From: JAHJQQ01 sp041739295 | GTDB taxonomy: Bacteria > Pseudomonadota > Gammaproteobacteria > Thiohalobacterales > Thiohalobacteraceae | DNA length: 14,869 bases | Reading direction: 5' to 3' | NCBI GenBank assembly: GCA_041739295.1 | Contig: JBGSOE010000455.1 | Coordinates: 1-14,869, forward strand | Part shown: positions 1 through 6,240 of the stretch, one piece after another | Layout: each line of letters begins with the position of its first letter | How positions within the stretch are numbered: the first letter of the stretch is position 1 | Notes under the pieces: model-generated | What the model was told of the DNA's origin: nothing | The model's database searches: none | The model's input: only the letters and a program-made list of their open reading frames with translations | Made by a program: the position numbers and the translations under genes

Positions 1-144
1 ATCTAACCATCGCTCAGCTTGTTCAATGGCCTCGCGCACTTCCTCAGCAGGCTCCATAGCCCTCAATTCTGTCAGCCAGGCCTGCAGCTCCTCGATCGAA
101 GAATAGGGGCTTACCGGCGGATCTATGAGAGTGAAATTATGCAT
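1..144 (-). CDS. Small acidic hypothetical protein, cut by left edge
   Basis: The minus strand is open from an ATG at 144 to the window edge, giving 48 residues that begin MHNFTLIDPPVSPYSSIEEL and continue into an acidic, probably helical stretch (AMEPAEEVREAIEQAERWLD). An AAGGG sits 8 nt upstream of this ATG. A second in-frame ATG at 150 is only 2 nt from the same AAGGG, so 144 is the better start. It follows the recombinase on the same strand with about 60 bp between them, and that gap holds two tandem palindromes that could control it. I do not recognise the family. The missing C-terminus prevents any functional call. Confidence 0.55.
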   Translation of the reverse strand, partial: MHNFTLIDPPVSPYSSIEELQAWLTELRAMEPAEEVREAIEQAERWLD

Positions 145-159
145 GGTCATATCCCTTAT

Positions 160-213
160 GTGTGAACCGCGGCAACTTGTTCACACCTGTGAATCTTGTC
201 TATACGTTCACAC
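160..213. promoter_or_regulatory. Tandem pair of 25-bp palindromes, operator-like
   Basis: TGTGAA-N13-TTCACA occurs at 161-185 and again at 188-212, a 27-bp period. The first copy extends to 8-bp arms (GTGTGAAC at 160-167, GTTCACAC at 179-186). The inner half-sites also form TTCACA-CC-TGTGAA at 180-193. The last half-site overlaps the recombinase stop codon (208-210), and the whole lies 16 bp upstream of the small gene starting at 144. Two dyads with the same half-site and spacing suggest a dimeric DNA-binding protein, or recombinase arm sites. No clear -35/-10 pair was found beside them. Confidence 0.5.
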
Positions 214-1239
214 CCCAGCTACCCCGCGCCTCCTCAACTCATCGACAAGACCAGACACCGGCGTTTTAATTCGAACCAGAGGGTTTGCCTTGATCACTGC
301 GGCATTAAGTCGCCTGATAGACAGTTTGTCATAGAGTAACGTGGATTCGATGCTTATATGGCCCATAAGGGCTTTTCGCACGTGGACATCGATCCCGCCC
401 TCCGCTAGCTCTGTACCAAATAGATGCCGGAAGCTATGCGGGTGCAGGTATTCACGTGGAACCTTTGCCTGTTCACCATAATGCAAGATCATGCGGCGAA
501 TAGAACCGGTTCTAAGCCTGCGCGCCGCGCCGTAATAATCTGCAGGTGATACCGCTCGATTCTGAGTGCTGACGAAAAGAACTGTTTTCCCGTCCTGGAG
601 TGTCCGATCGATTTTCTGCATATCCTGATGTCCAAGGTAGGCCCTAACCATCAAATAGCTTTCCACCGGCAGCGGCACAAGTCGATCATGCCCGCCCTTC
701 TCCGATACCCTTATTGAGATGATTTCGCGGCCGCTTTCCTCATCGCGATCGACCGTCAGGTCTTCCTGATTGAGTGCAACCAATCCAGATACACGTATAC
801 CAGACCCTAAGAGTACACCCAATATCGCAGCGTCTCGGAGGCCTCGGAGTGTTTCCAGATCGGGCTGCATGAATAGGCTCTCAGCATATCGGATCGGTAG
901 AACATGCGGCAGCTTTCGACCGATTTTTGGATATTCCAATCGAATCGACGGATCATCATCAATTAGGCCTCGCTGTTCCATCCAACGGTAAAACCCTCTA
1001 ACCGCAGCAACGGCAGGCCTGCGGCTACGTGGCGCCACACCTCTCTGGTGAAGATAAATCCCGGCAAACTCAGCAAGATCATCAGGCTCTGCAGACACTA
1101 ACCTTTTGCCTCGATCGATAAGGAAAGCAGACAGGGCCTTCAATCTATGCCGATACGTTCCGATGGTCCCTATTGATCTGCCCTGGCTTACCTCTTTGTG
1201 AGACAGAAATTTTGAAACTAACTCGTCGTCACTATGCAT
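208..1239 (-). CDS. Tyrosine recombinase / integrase (XerC/D-like)
   Basis: A 343-residue site-specific recombinase that would cut and rejoin DNA at attachment sites through a 3'-phosphotyrosine. The N-terminal core-binding (SAM-like) domain spans about residues 5-95, with TIGTYRHRLKALSAFL near its start. The catalytic domain spans about 110-310 and shows every expected active-site residue: R149 (GSGIRVSGL), K181 (SEKGGHDRLVPLP), H268-x-x-R271 (HPHSFRH), H294 (LMGH) and Y303 (LLYDKL). Residues 310-343 form a basic tail. The start at 1239 has GGAAGG 7 nt upstream, and the gene overlaps its upstream neighbour by 22 bp, so the two are probably co-translated. Family membership is secure; whether it serves integration, excision or dimer resolution is inferred from the neighbouring element genes. 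Confidence 0.92.
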   Translation of the reverse strand: MHSDDELVSKFLSHKEVSQGRSIGTIGTYRHRLKALSAFLIDRGKRLVSAEPDDLAEFAGIYLHQRGVAPRSRRPAVAAVRGFYRWMEQRGLIDDDPSIRLEYPKIGRKLPHVLPIRYAESLFMQPDLETLRGLRDAAILGVLLGSGIRVSGLVALNQEDLTVDRDEESGREIISIRVSEKGGHDRLVPLPVESYLMVRAYLGHQDMQKIDRTLQDGKTVLFVSTQNRAVSPADYYGAARRLRTGSIRRMILHYGEQAKVPREYLHPHSFRHLFGTELAEGGIDVHVRKALMGHISIESTLLYDKLSIRRLNAAVIKANPLVRIKTPVSGLVDELRRRGVAGV

Positions 1240-1592
1240 AATAAAGCCTTCCCATTGGGATCGTTTAGAAACACATCCGTCCCACGCTTGAACACGCTAA
1301 CCTGTATGTCTCTATATAAATACCTTCCTCGATAATCACGAGTGAGAATTTCGTCGTTAATCGATGACAATCGCCCCAAAATCTCATAAGGCCCAAAATC
1401 GCCCCAGCATTCTATTGGCAGAAAACCAAGTTCACCTGGCAGTCTGTCAATGGTATAGAAAACAAACTCATTATTTCCCAAGAATCCTTCTGCAATTACT
1501 GTGAGTGTAACGTGGAGTTTTGTCTCTTTATTAATCAATAAATATGAAGATCCCTCAATTGGACGGGTTTTATTTGAGCGCAGATCATTCAT
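1218..1592 (-). CDS. Hypothetical protein, paralogue of the adjacent upstream gene
   Basis: A 124-residue protein of unknown function with no signal peptide or membrane segment. It is rich in beta-prone hydrophobic/aromatic stretches. It shares an ordered set of motifs with the next gene upstream: PIEGSSYLL (11-19), LTVIAEG (30-36) and FLPIECWGDFG (57-67), against PVEGGRYLV, LTVIAIG and FWPCELWAIEY. It therefore looks like a diverged tandem duplicate with an extra C-terminal extension. Its start overlaps the upstream stop by 8 bp, and its own end overlaps the recombinase start by 22 bp. A GGAGG lies 12 nt before the ATG, a longer spacing than usual. The DNA looks more A+T-rich than the primase gene. 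It could be an accessory factor for the recombinase, but nothing in the sequence proves this. Confidence 0.7.
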   Translation of the reverse strand: MNDLRSNKTRPIEGSSYLLINKETKLHVTLTVIAEGFLGNNEFVFYTIDRLPGELGFLPIECWGDFGPYEILGRLSSINDEILTRDYRGRYLYRDIQVSVFKRGTDVFLNDPNGKALLCIVTTS

Positions 1593-1917
1593 TGCAATTC
1601 AACGCCTCCAGGTCACCTATGAACAATTCACCGTCTAATTGGCTAACCAAACACCCATATCCAAGCCAATGACCGAAACCGCGCACTGGGCTTTTCGCTA
1701 CTGTTGCATCAATACCAATGAGAAGCCCGTTTGCGTATTCGATAGCCCAGAGCTCACATGGCCAGAAGGTCAACCGGTTGCCCTCGTTGACTCGGGAAAC
1801 GACCGCTGTCCGTCCGCAGTACTTACCAATGGCGATTACTGTGAGCACATCCCGACCAACCAGGTATCTACCACCCTCAACCGGCACGCAGAAGCCGAAA
1901 GGATTCACCGTAGACAT
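1585..1917 (-). CDS. Hypothetical protein, first gene of the recombinase operon
   Basis: A 110-residue protein of unknown function and the paralogous partner of the next gene. Shared motifs are PVEGGRYLV (12-20), LTVIAIG (25-31) and FWPCELWAIEY (51-61). The rest is beta-prone (TAVVSRVNEGNRL, GLLIGIDATV, GCLVSQLDGELFIGDLE), suggesting a small soluble beta-barrel-like domain, which is inference only. Start at 1917; the upstream GGTGAAG is a weak, very close ribosome site, so the start is less certain than the frame. It is the first gene after the repeat-rich 1918-2501 region and overlaps the following gene by 8 bp, so the pair and the recombinase probably form one transcript. Confidence 0.65.
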   Translation of the reverse strand: MSTVNPFGFCVPVEGGRYLVGRDVLTVIAIGKYCGRTAVVSRVNEGNRLTFWPCELWAIEYANGLLIGIDATVAKSPVRGFGHWLGYGCLVSQLDGELFIGDLEALNCNE

Positions 1918-1958
1918 GCTTCACCATCTGCGAAACAGCCACACCGCGTAGTCTTAGA

Positions 1959-1976
1959 GGGGGGCATAAGCCCCCC
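1959..1976. repeat. G/C hairpin GGGGGGC-ATAA-GCCCCCC
   Basis: Seven perfect base pairs with a four-base loop, 42 bp upstream of the 110-residue gene. Neither side is followed by a T run, so it is not a standard intrinsic terminator. It may act as an attenuator or as a structural part of the origin-like region. Confidence 0.55.
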
Positions 1977-2050
1977 CAACGCAAGCAGAACGCGATATCT
2001 AGGCAGTTCGAACGGACAAATCTGGGGGGCACAGGGAGAAAAACATGAGG

Positions 2051-2175
2051 ACTTGAGGATTGCCCCTATTTTACGCGTAAATGATTGTTTATAAAGTAAT
2101 ACTCTCCCCTCAAGTTGACTTGAGGATGCCAGATAACTTGAGGGGCAAAAAAACACCAGTGATTCTGACTTGAGG
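2051..2175. repeat. ACTTGAGG iteron-like repeats
   Basis: ACTTGAGG occurs exactly at 2051-2058, 2118-2125, 2136-2143 and 2168-2175, and inverted (CCTCAAGT) at 2108-2115. The inverted copy and the 2118 copy form an 8-bp dyad with a 2-bp spacer. Three of the five copies are preceded by G (GACTTGAGG) and two by A. Five copies of an 8-mer in 125 bp is far above chance and suggests binding sites for an initiator or regulator. Spacing is irregular, so this is not a classic evenly phased iteron array. Confidence 0.6.
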
Positions 2176-2200
2176 GTTTGACCTTTCCCATAATTACCTG

Positions 2201-2250
2201 CCCTTATTCTCTCTCTCTTTGTTTTTAAAAGAAAAGAAGAAGAATAAGGG
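2201..2250. repeat. Long A/T-rich inverted repeat
   Basis: CCCTTATTCT (2201-2210) is perfectly complementary to AGAATAAGGG (2241-2250). Pairing continues imperfectly inward through a CT-rich arm and a GA-rich arm towards a TTTTAAAA centre. The polypyrimidine/polypurine arms and central A/T tract would melt easily or extrude as a cruciform, consistent with an unwinding element. No T run follows on either strand to support a terminator. Confidence 0.5.
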
Positions 2251-2294
2251 CTTGGTGTTGCTAAAACACCGATGAGTGAAAATACTAATAACCT

Positions 2295-2325
2295 GAGTAG
2301 ATTTGAACAGAATCCGAGTAGATTT
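2295..2325. repeat. GAGTAGATTT direct repeat, 21-bp period
   Basis: GAGTAGATTT occurs at 2295-2304 and 2316-2325, exactly 21 bp apart, about two helical turns. This places both copies on the same DNA face, as for paired protein-binding sites. A 30-codon plus-strand frame (2272-2364) reads through both copies in phase and gives the repeated peptide SRF, but it lacks a ribosome-binding site. Confidence 0.45.
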
Positions 2326-2501
2326 AATGTGAGACTCGACATAAAAACTGCTCCACGATCATAAAGATAAGATGAAAACACCCTAAAACCCTCAGGTCCT
2401 ACGCTTGCCCTGTCCCTTCCCATAGAAAAATCACCCCATCCCTTCGACGGAAATATGACGTTGGCGCAGCCAAATTGTTGTGGGGGTGTGGGGGGAGATG
2501 A

Positions 2502-5282
2502 TCACGCCTCGAGGCTTGGGGGCTCCGGGACTTTGGGTGGTGATGCGTAGAGCCCGAAACGCTTCAGCACCTCAAGACTAAGAGCGACCATGTGCTGCTC
2601 GCGGCGGCCCGAGATCGTACGCTCATAGTTTCCATCCAGGACCACTCCGGCATCAACCAATTGCCGTTTCAGTACCCGGTCTGATTTAACGGGTAAGGCG
2701 TTCCACTTATCGCGCAGCGCCATGGTGTGCGAGATATGGTCCATGATGTGGCTGGTGCGGACGCACAGGCACTCTTCATCATTAACCTCGGTAAAGATAT
2801 ACGGGTGTCTGAATACGCCCGCAGACAGCTCGCTGAGCAGGATCTCGATGATCCAGACCCACGGCTCACGATCGGCATCCGTCTCGGCAATGTGGCCATT
2901 CATTTCCGCCAGCACATCCGGAATGAACTCACCCTGATCGCGATCGATCTCCGCAAAGTCGCATAGCAGACGCCAGGCCGTCATGATTGCCGCATAGTTC
3001 CCGGCCATGCGCTTGGCGCCTTCATCGGTGGCAGATGCGCGCGAATTGTCCAGGCAATACTGCCGCGCCCGGTTGTACGTGCTCATCACCTGCTGCCGTG
3101 AATGCTGAACCAAAAACTGCAGCCACTCACGGACTGGGAAGCGTGGCAGCTCCTCGGGCATCAGCGGGCCCTTGCGATTCGTTAAGTCTGTCCGTACCAC
3201 TTTGCCAAGCAGCGAGCGTACCGGCACGTCCTCGCCAGCCAGCAGCACCGGGGCACACACAAGATATTCCGTCATGGCCGAGCCACGCTTCGTCGGCGAG
3301 TATTGATAGGCCTCCTGCAGCAAACTGACCGCCTTATCGATTACATCCTGGCGGCGGGCTGACAACTCTTCCCAGCCCACCGGATGCGAGGTGTGCGAGA
3401 TCGATGTCAACACACGAAACTCAGTTTGCAAACTCTGCCCGGAAAACATACTGAAGGAGATCGTGCGCTCCAACCGCTTCACCAGCGTCGATTTACCGTG
3501 CCCCTTGCCCGCCTGCATGATCAAGTGCGGCCAGAAGCCCAGGAACGCCTTTAAGTGCGCACCCAGACCCCATATCAAAGGGATGGTCGCTGCGTTGTTC
3601 TTGAACGTCTGCTGGTAGGCTTCAATGACCTTACGTGCGTCTTGCTTGGTGCCAGAGGGGAAAATCAGATTCGAATAGGGACATTGTTGATCTGGATCCG
3701 TGAAATAGCAGTCCGGACCTTCATTCACAATCGGCTTGCCGTCACGCCAGGCGATCCCGACAAAGTTCACCGCGTGCCGAGCACCGAGATCCGCACCACG
3801 CTCGAGGATACTGACCAGTCGCTGAAATTCCGTCCGGTTAAAGATCGGGCCAAATTCTTCCCAGCGATCTAACTTGTATAACTTCTTATCTTCAAACACA
3901 GATCTTACTAGCTTCAACCCGTGACGGGGGACCTGTGCAGTTGCTGCGAAGAGTATTCGCGGCTGGTTATCCGATTCACCCGTCATTGTGCTTGTTGCGC
4001 TAGCGACCGTTACGCGCGATAAAGCTGCCACCCGAAAACCGCAAAGGTCGCCGAACTCGTATTGAGGCTTACTTTCGTCATCCGTCGTAACATTGTGCGA
4101 GTCATCCTCACTAACATTCCGCTTCTTTTTCTTGTCAATCTCTCTCTTCACGAACGAGGTGAAATCTTCCTTGGCCCGATAGCGCCAATATTGGGACCAG
4201 TCATGCCCTGGCATAAACACACGCGGCTTGCCCTTGCCCTTGTCATCACCACGCACACCGGGAATCACATAGGGGTCCAGCCGCTTCAAAATGTGTTTCA
4301 GTTCCTCCGGCCCGAGATCCTGCAGGGCATCGTTCACATCGTTCCATTCCCACTCGCCCTGGTCCACCAGGTGCGCGCTGATATTCAGCCCGACCATCTG
4401 CTCATGCAGCCGCCAGGCAGCCCAGGCGCCGGGGCAACGCCCGGCCATCGGATGACCGACCGGAAACGGCTCATCGTTGTCCATGCAGAGCAATACCTTT
4501 TTGCCCTGCAGGAACCGCACATCGAGATTGTCCGCATTGCCGACACCGCGAATCGCGACCGCCGAAACACCCTTCATCCCGCAGGATTCAATCGACAGCG
4601 CATTGATCGGCGACTCGACCAGATACACCGTGTGCGCCGTTTTCAACTTGTGCAGATCCATAAACCAGGGATAGCCCTGTTTCTCACCCTGGCATTGCGT
4701 CTTGGTGCCGCCGTTCAGATCCGGATCGAGATAGCGCAGATCCACCGCCACCACATGCCCAGGATTCATCGTGCGCACAATGAACGCCGCGGCCGGGCCA
4801 CCGTGGCCATGCTGGCCCGAGGCCACCTTGTCAGAGATCCACGTATTGAACCCAACCGACTTGCGCGTGATTGCCTGCTGAATGACACCCTCATCGATGC
4901 CACGCCCGACCAGGTACTCAGTGACCTGCCCCGCCTCCGCCAGACACCGATCAGCAATGAATTCAGCGCGTGATTTTTCCTGTCGTTCCTGCGGCGACTG
5001 ATCGGGACGTGATAACGGAATGCCGAACAACTCATGCAACCGTTTAATGGCCGCACCGGCATCGATGCCCTCGATATACATCACCAGGTCGACGCAGGTA
5101 CCGCCCTCGCCCGTCGAATGATCCTTCCAGCGCGTACCCTGGCGGTAGATCGACAGCGACGGCGCCTTGTCCGCATGATGCGGGCTGCGATAGTTGCTGT
5201 TCTTCTTCGGTCGCTGCAGATCCAGCTTTTCGGCCAGCTCGTGCAGATCGATGCGGTCCTTCAACTCTTCAATAGTAGCCAT
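2502..5282 (-). CDS. Toprim primase fused to P-loop helicase
   Basis: A 926-residue replication protein, likely primer synthesis plus DNA unwinding for the element. The N-terminus (about 25-75) resembles a DnaG CHC2 zinc ribbon (RSPHHADKAPSLSIY ... GEGGTCVDLVMYIEG), but the zinc cysteines are replaced. A Toprim domain follows at about 215-310, with acidic residues E223 (LVESPINALS) and D268/D270 (CMDND). A charged linker rich in K, E and D lies at about 375-405. The C-terminal half carries a Walker A motif GKGHGKST (592-599) and a likely Walker B VGWEEL near 635-640. The ATG at 5282 (MATIEELKDRIDL) is chosen over an in-frame GTG at 5303 because AGGT lies 5 nt upstream and the GTG has none. 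It overlaps the preceding gene by 14 bp. The architecture recalls the alpha protein of P4-type satellites, though orthology cannot be shown here. Confidence 0.85.
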   Translation of the reverse strand: MATIEELKDRIDLHELAEKLDLQRPKKNSNYRSPHHADKAPSLSIYRQGTRWKDHSTGEGGTCVDLVMYIEGIDAGAAIKRLHELFGIPLSRPDQSPQERQEKSRAEFIADRCLAEAGQVTEYLVGRGIDEGVIQQAITRKSVGFNTWISDKVASGQHGHGGPAAAFIVRTMNPGHVVAVDLRYLDPDLNGGTKTQCQGEKQGYPWFMDLHKLKTAHTVYLVESPINALSIESCGMKGVSAVAIRGVGNADNLDVRFLQGKKVLLCMDNDEPFPVGHPMAGRCPGAWAAWRLHEQMVGLNISAHLVDQGEWEWNDVNDALQDLGPEELKHILKRLDPYVIPGVRGDDKGKGKPRVFMPGHDWSQYWRYRAKEDFTSFVKREIDKKKKRNVSEDDSHNVTTDDESKPQYEFGDLCGFRVAALSRVTVASATSTMTGESDNQPRILFAATAQVPRHGLKLVRSVFEDKKLYKLDRWEEFGPIFNRTEFQRLVSILERGADLGARHAVNFVGIAWRDGKPIVNEGPDCYFTDPDQQCPYSNLIFPSGTKQDARKVIEAYQQTFKNNAATIPLIWGLGAHLKAFLGFWPHLIMQAGKGHGKSTLVKRLERTISFSMFSGQSLQTEFRVLTSISHTSHPVGWEELSARRQDVIDKAVSLLQEAYQYSPTKRGSAMTEYLVCAPVLLAGEDVPVRSLLGKVVRTDLTNRKGPLMPEELPRFPVREWLQFLVQHSRQQVMSTYNRARQYCLDNSRASATDEGAKRMAGNYAAIMTAWRLLCDFAEIDRDQGEFIPDVLAEMNGHIAETDADREPWVWIIEILLSELSAGVFRHPYIFTEVNDEECLCVRTSHIMDHISHTMALRDKWNALPVKSDRVLKRQLVDAGVVLDGNYERTISGRREQHMVALSLEVLKRFGLYASPPKVPEPPSLEA

Positions 5283-5547
5283 TTTTAACCTGCACGATTC
5301 CACGTTTAATTTCGACGTACCCGAAGGTTTGCAATTCCATTAGCGCCTGGCGTGTGCTCCATGGACTGTCGACGCCGATCCGTCCGTTAGAAATGAGTTC
5401 GGCGGTACGAAATCGGTGGCGATAAGGATGGCCACTCAGGTAGGCGTACACACCACGCGCGGTCCAACTGAGCTGAGAATTGAAGGTGGCATTATCGAAT
5501 CGTGAACGGTGTGGATTGTCGCTATGAGGCGGTGAGATCTCATTCAT
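5269..5547 (-). CDS. Small winged-helix DNA-binding protein
   Basis: A 92-residue protein. The core LSWTARGVYAYLSGHP (about 26-41), followed by FRTAELISNGRIGVDSPWSTRQALMELQTFGYVEIKRG, matches the helix-turn-helix plus wing layout of small replication or regulatory proteins in which a conserved 'LSxxARGxxAYL' helix leads into the recognition helix and a beta wing ('GYVEI'). The open frame extends upstream to 5919. That extension overlaps the better supported 101-residue gene in another frame and looks non-coding, so the internal ATG at 5547 is used. It overlaps the stop of the preceding gene by 8 bp and the primase start by 14 bp, implying coupled translation. A role as helper or repressor for the primase gene is inferred from position. 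Confidence 0.7.
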   Translation of the reverse strand: MNEISPPHSDNPHRSRFDNATFNSQLSWTARGVYAYLSGHPYRHRFRTAELISNGRIGVDSPWSTRQALMELQTFGYVEIKRGIVQVKNGYY

Positions 5548-5845
5548 GGCCAGTCCCTTCCGCAATTCTCCGTGTATGTGGGGAAGGCAGGGCAATGAAT
5601 CGCAGGACTGGATGTACGACCACCCGCTCTTCGTCAATAAGCCGCTCGATCGCCGATTCAATTTCCTCCTCGGAGCCTGGCAAAAAAGAGACGAAATGGC
5701 CGACTGCAAACCATTGAGACTCCCACGTTCCCGGTCGTCCTGGGAGGCCCATCCAATTGAGAATTCTGTGCGCAAGTAATTTTTCTCTCTCGAAATTAAC
5801 AATGACGACGGACGGTGGTACGCAACGGCATTTTTGGGATTGCAT
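5540..5845 (-). CDS. 101-residue hypothetical protein in the replication operon
   Basis: A soluble protein of unknown function. It starts MQSQKCRCVPPSVVIVNFER and contains WMGLPGRPGTWESQWFAVGHFVSFLPGSEEEIESAIERLIDEERVVVHPVLRFIALPS. This reads as an alpha/beta fold with an acidic helix at about 63-74. A longer frame starts at 5869, but ATG 5845 has a perfect GGAGGT 7 nt upstream and is preferred. Its stop overlaps the start of the winged-helix gene by 8 bp, placing it in the same translational unit as that gene and the primase. I do not recognise the family. The position suggests a replication or copy-control accessory, without direct proof. Confidence 0.65.
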   Translation of the reverse strand: MQSQKCRCVPPSVVIVNFEREKLLAHRILNWMGLPGRPGTWESQWFAVGHFVSFLPGSEEEIESAIERLIDEERVVVHPVLRFIALPSPHTRRIAEGTGHE

Positions 5846-5852
5846 GTGTAAG

Positions 5853-5858
5853 ACCTCC
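5853..5858 (-). promoter_or_regulatory. Ribosome-binding site GGAGGT fixing the 5845 start
   Basis: A full consensus GGAGGT on the minus strand, 7 nt before ATG 5845. It is the strongest ribosome site seen in the window and overrules the upstream in-frame ATG at 5869. Confidence 0.7.
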
Positions 5859-5945
5859 ACACCACCCATCGCGGATGGCAGCTTCGGTTTCTCGCTTTGC
5901 TGACAAAATCGTCGGCCACGTTTTACCTTTCGAAAGAGTATTTAG

Positions 5946-6167
5946 TTACTTTGCCTTTTTGTTTTGATCGATCCACGCGTCCAAATCGGCGCGCATGTAG
6001 CGCACCGAGCGACCCATCTTTACGAACGGCGGCCCCGCACTTTTGCCGTTTGCCTTGAGTCGTTGCCGCGCGAGACGCAGGAAGTTGCGGCTCATTTTCA
6101 GATACTCGGCGACCTCGATTTCCGTCAAAAAGGCTTTCTCTACCGACAAAGAGTGCATATCTGCCAT
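5946..6167 (-). CDS. AlpA-family helix-turn-helix regulator / excisionase-like
   Basis: A 73-residue MerR-like helix-turn-helix protein of the AlpA/excisionase type. It has FLTEIEVAEYLKMSRNFLRLARQR (recognition helices, about 13-36), then GPPFVKMGRSVRYMRADLDAWI (wing and terminal helix, about 45-66), ending in a lysine-rich tail. In satellites and prophage-like elements such proteins activate integrase or replication genes, or direct excision. ATG 6167 has GGAG 8 nt upstream. It is the first gene of the element's minus-strand set, about 100 bp ahead of the 101-residue gene, and is probably its early regulator. An imperfect dyad TAGTA-N6-TACTA lies 25-40 bp upstream of the start and might be an operator. 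Confidence 0.85.
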   Translation of the reverse strand: MADMHSLSVEKAFLTEIEVAEYLKMSRNFLRLARQRLKANGKSAGPPFVKMGRSVRYMRADLDAWIDQNKKAK

Positions 6168-6224
6168 CGTTTTAGCTCCGAATTTTCTAGTAATCGAGTA
6201 CTACTGAGGATCACGCACGGCTCA

Positions 6225-6238
6225 AGACAAAACAACAC
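6225..6238 (+). repeat. Direct repeat AGACAAAACAACAC, copy 1
   Basis: Identical 14-mer to 6812-6825, 587 bp apart. With one short gap the similarity continues to CAAG on the right side. TCACGCAC lies just before this copy (6211-6218) and just after the other. The pair brackets the structured segment and could be a target duplication or attachment-type repeat. Confidence 0.5.
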
Positions 6239-6240
6239 CA

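Larger units (their letters stand above)
1918..2501. other. Repeat-rich non-coding region, origin-like
   Basis: This 584-bp stretch between the primase-helicase and the recombinase operon has no convincing gene. It holds a G/C hairpin (1959-1976), a perfect 12-bp palindrome TTTACGCGTAAA (2070-2081), a family of ACTTGAGG repeats (2051-2175), a long A/T-rich inverted repeat (2201-2250), a hairpin GGTGTT-N5-AACACC (2254-2270), a 10-bp direct repeat with 21-bp spacing (2295-2325), a hairpin TTGGC-GCA-GCCAA (2461-2473) and G tracts just after the primase stop (2482-2495). Iteron-like repeats next to an A/T-rich tract and a primase-helicase gene are the usual look of an origin bound by an element-encoded initiator. 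That role is inferred by analogy with P4-type satellites and iteron plasmids. Confidence 0.5.

Noticed and set aside
1959..1976. Intrinsic terminator
   Set aside because: Strong hairpin, but no T run on either side.
2272..2364. 30-codon plus-strand frame with repeated SRF motif
   Set aside because: No ribosome site, opposite to all other genes, and the peptide repeat follows simply from the 21-bp DNA repeat.
1905..2423. 172-codon open frame on the minus strand
   Set aside because: It crosses the repeat cluster and hairpins, has a serine/leucine-rich composition without domain signs, and overlaps the next gene's start. It is more likely chance openness in the origin-like region.
4062..4973. 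303-codon open frame on the plus strand
   Set aside because: It lies fully inside the primase-helicase gene, whose Toprim motifs are clear. This is an antisense shadow in G+C-rich coding DNA.
5548..5919. Long N-terminal extension of the winged-helix gene
   Set aside because: It overlaps the 101-residue gene in another frame, which has a consensus ribosome site, and its translation is rich in S, R, C and W with no fold.
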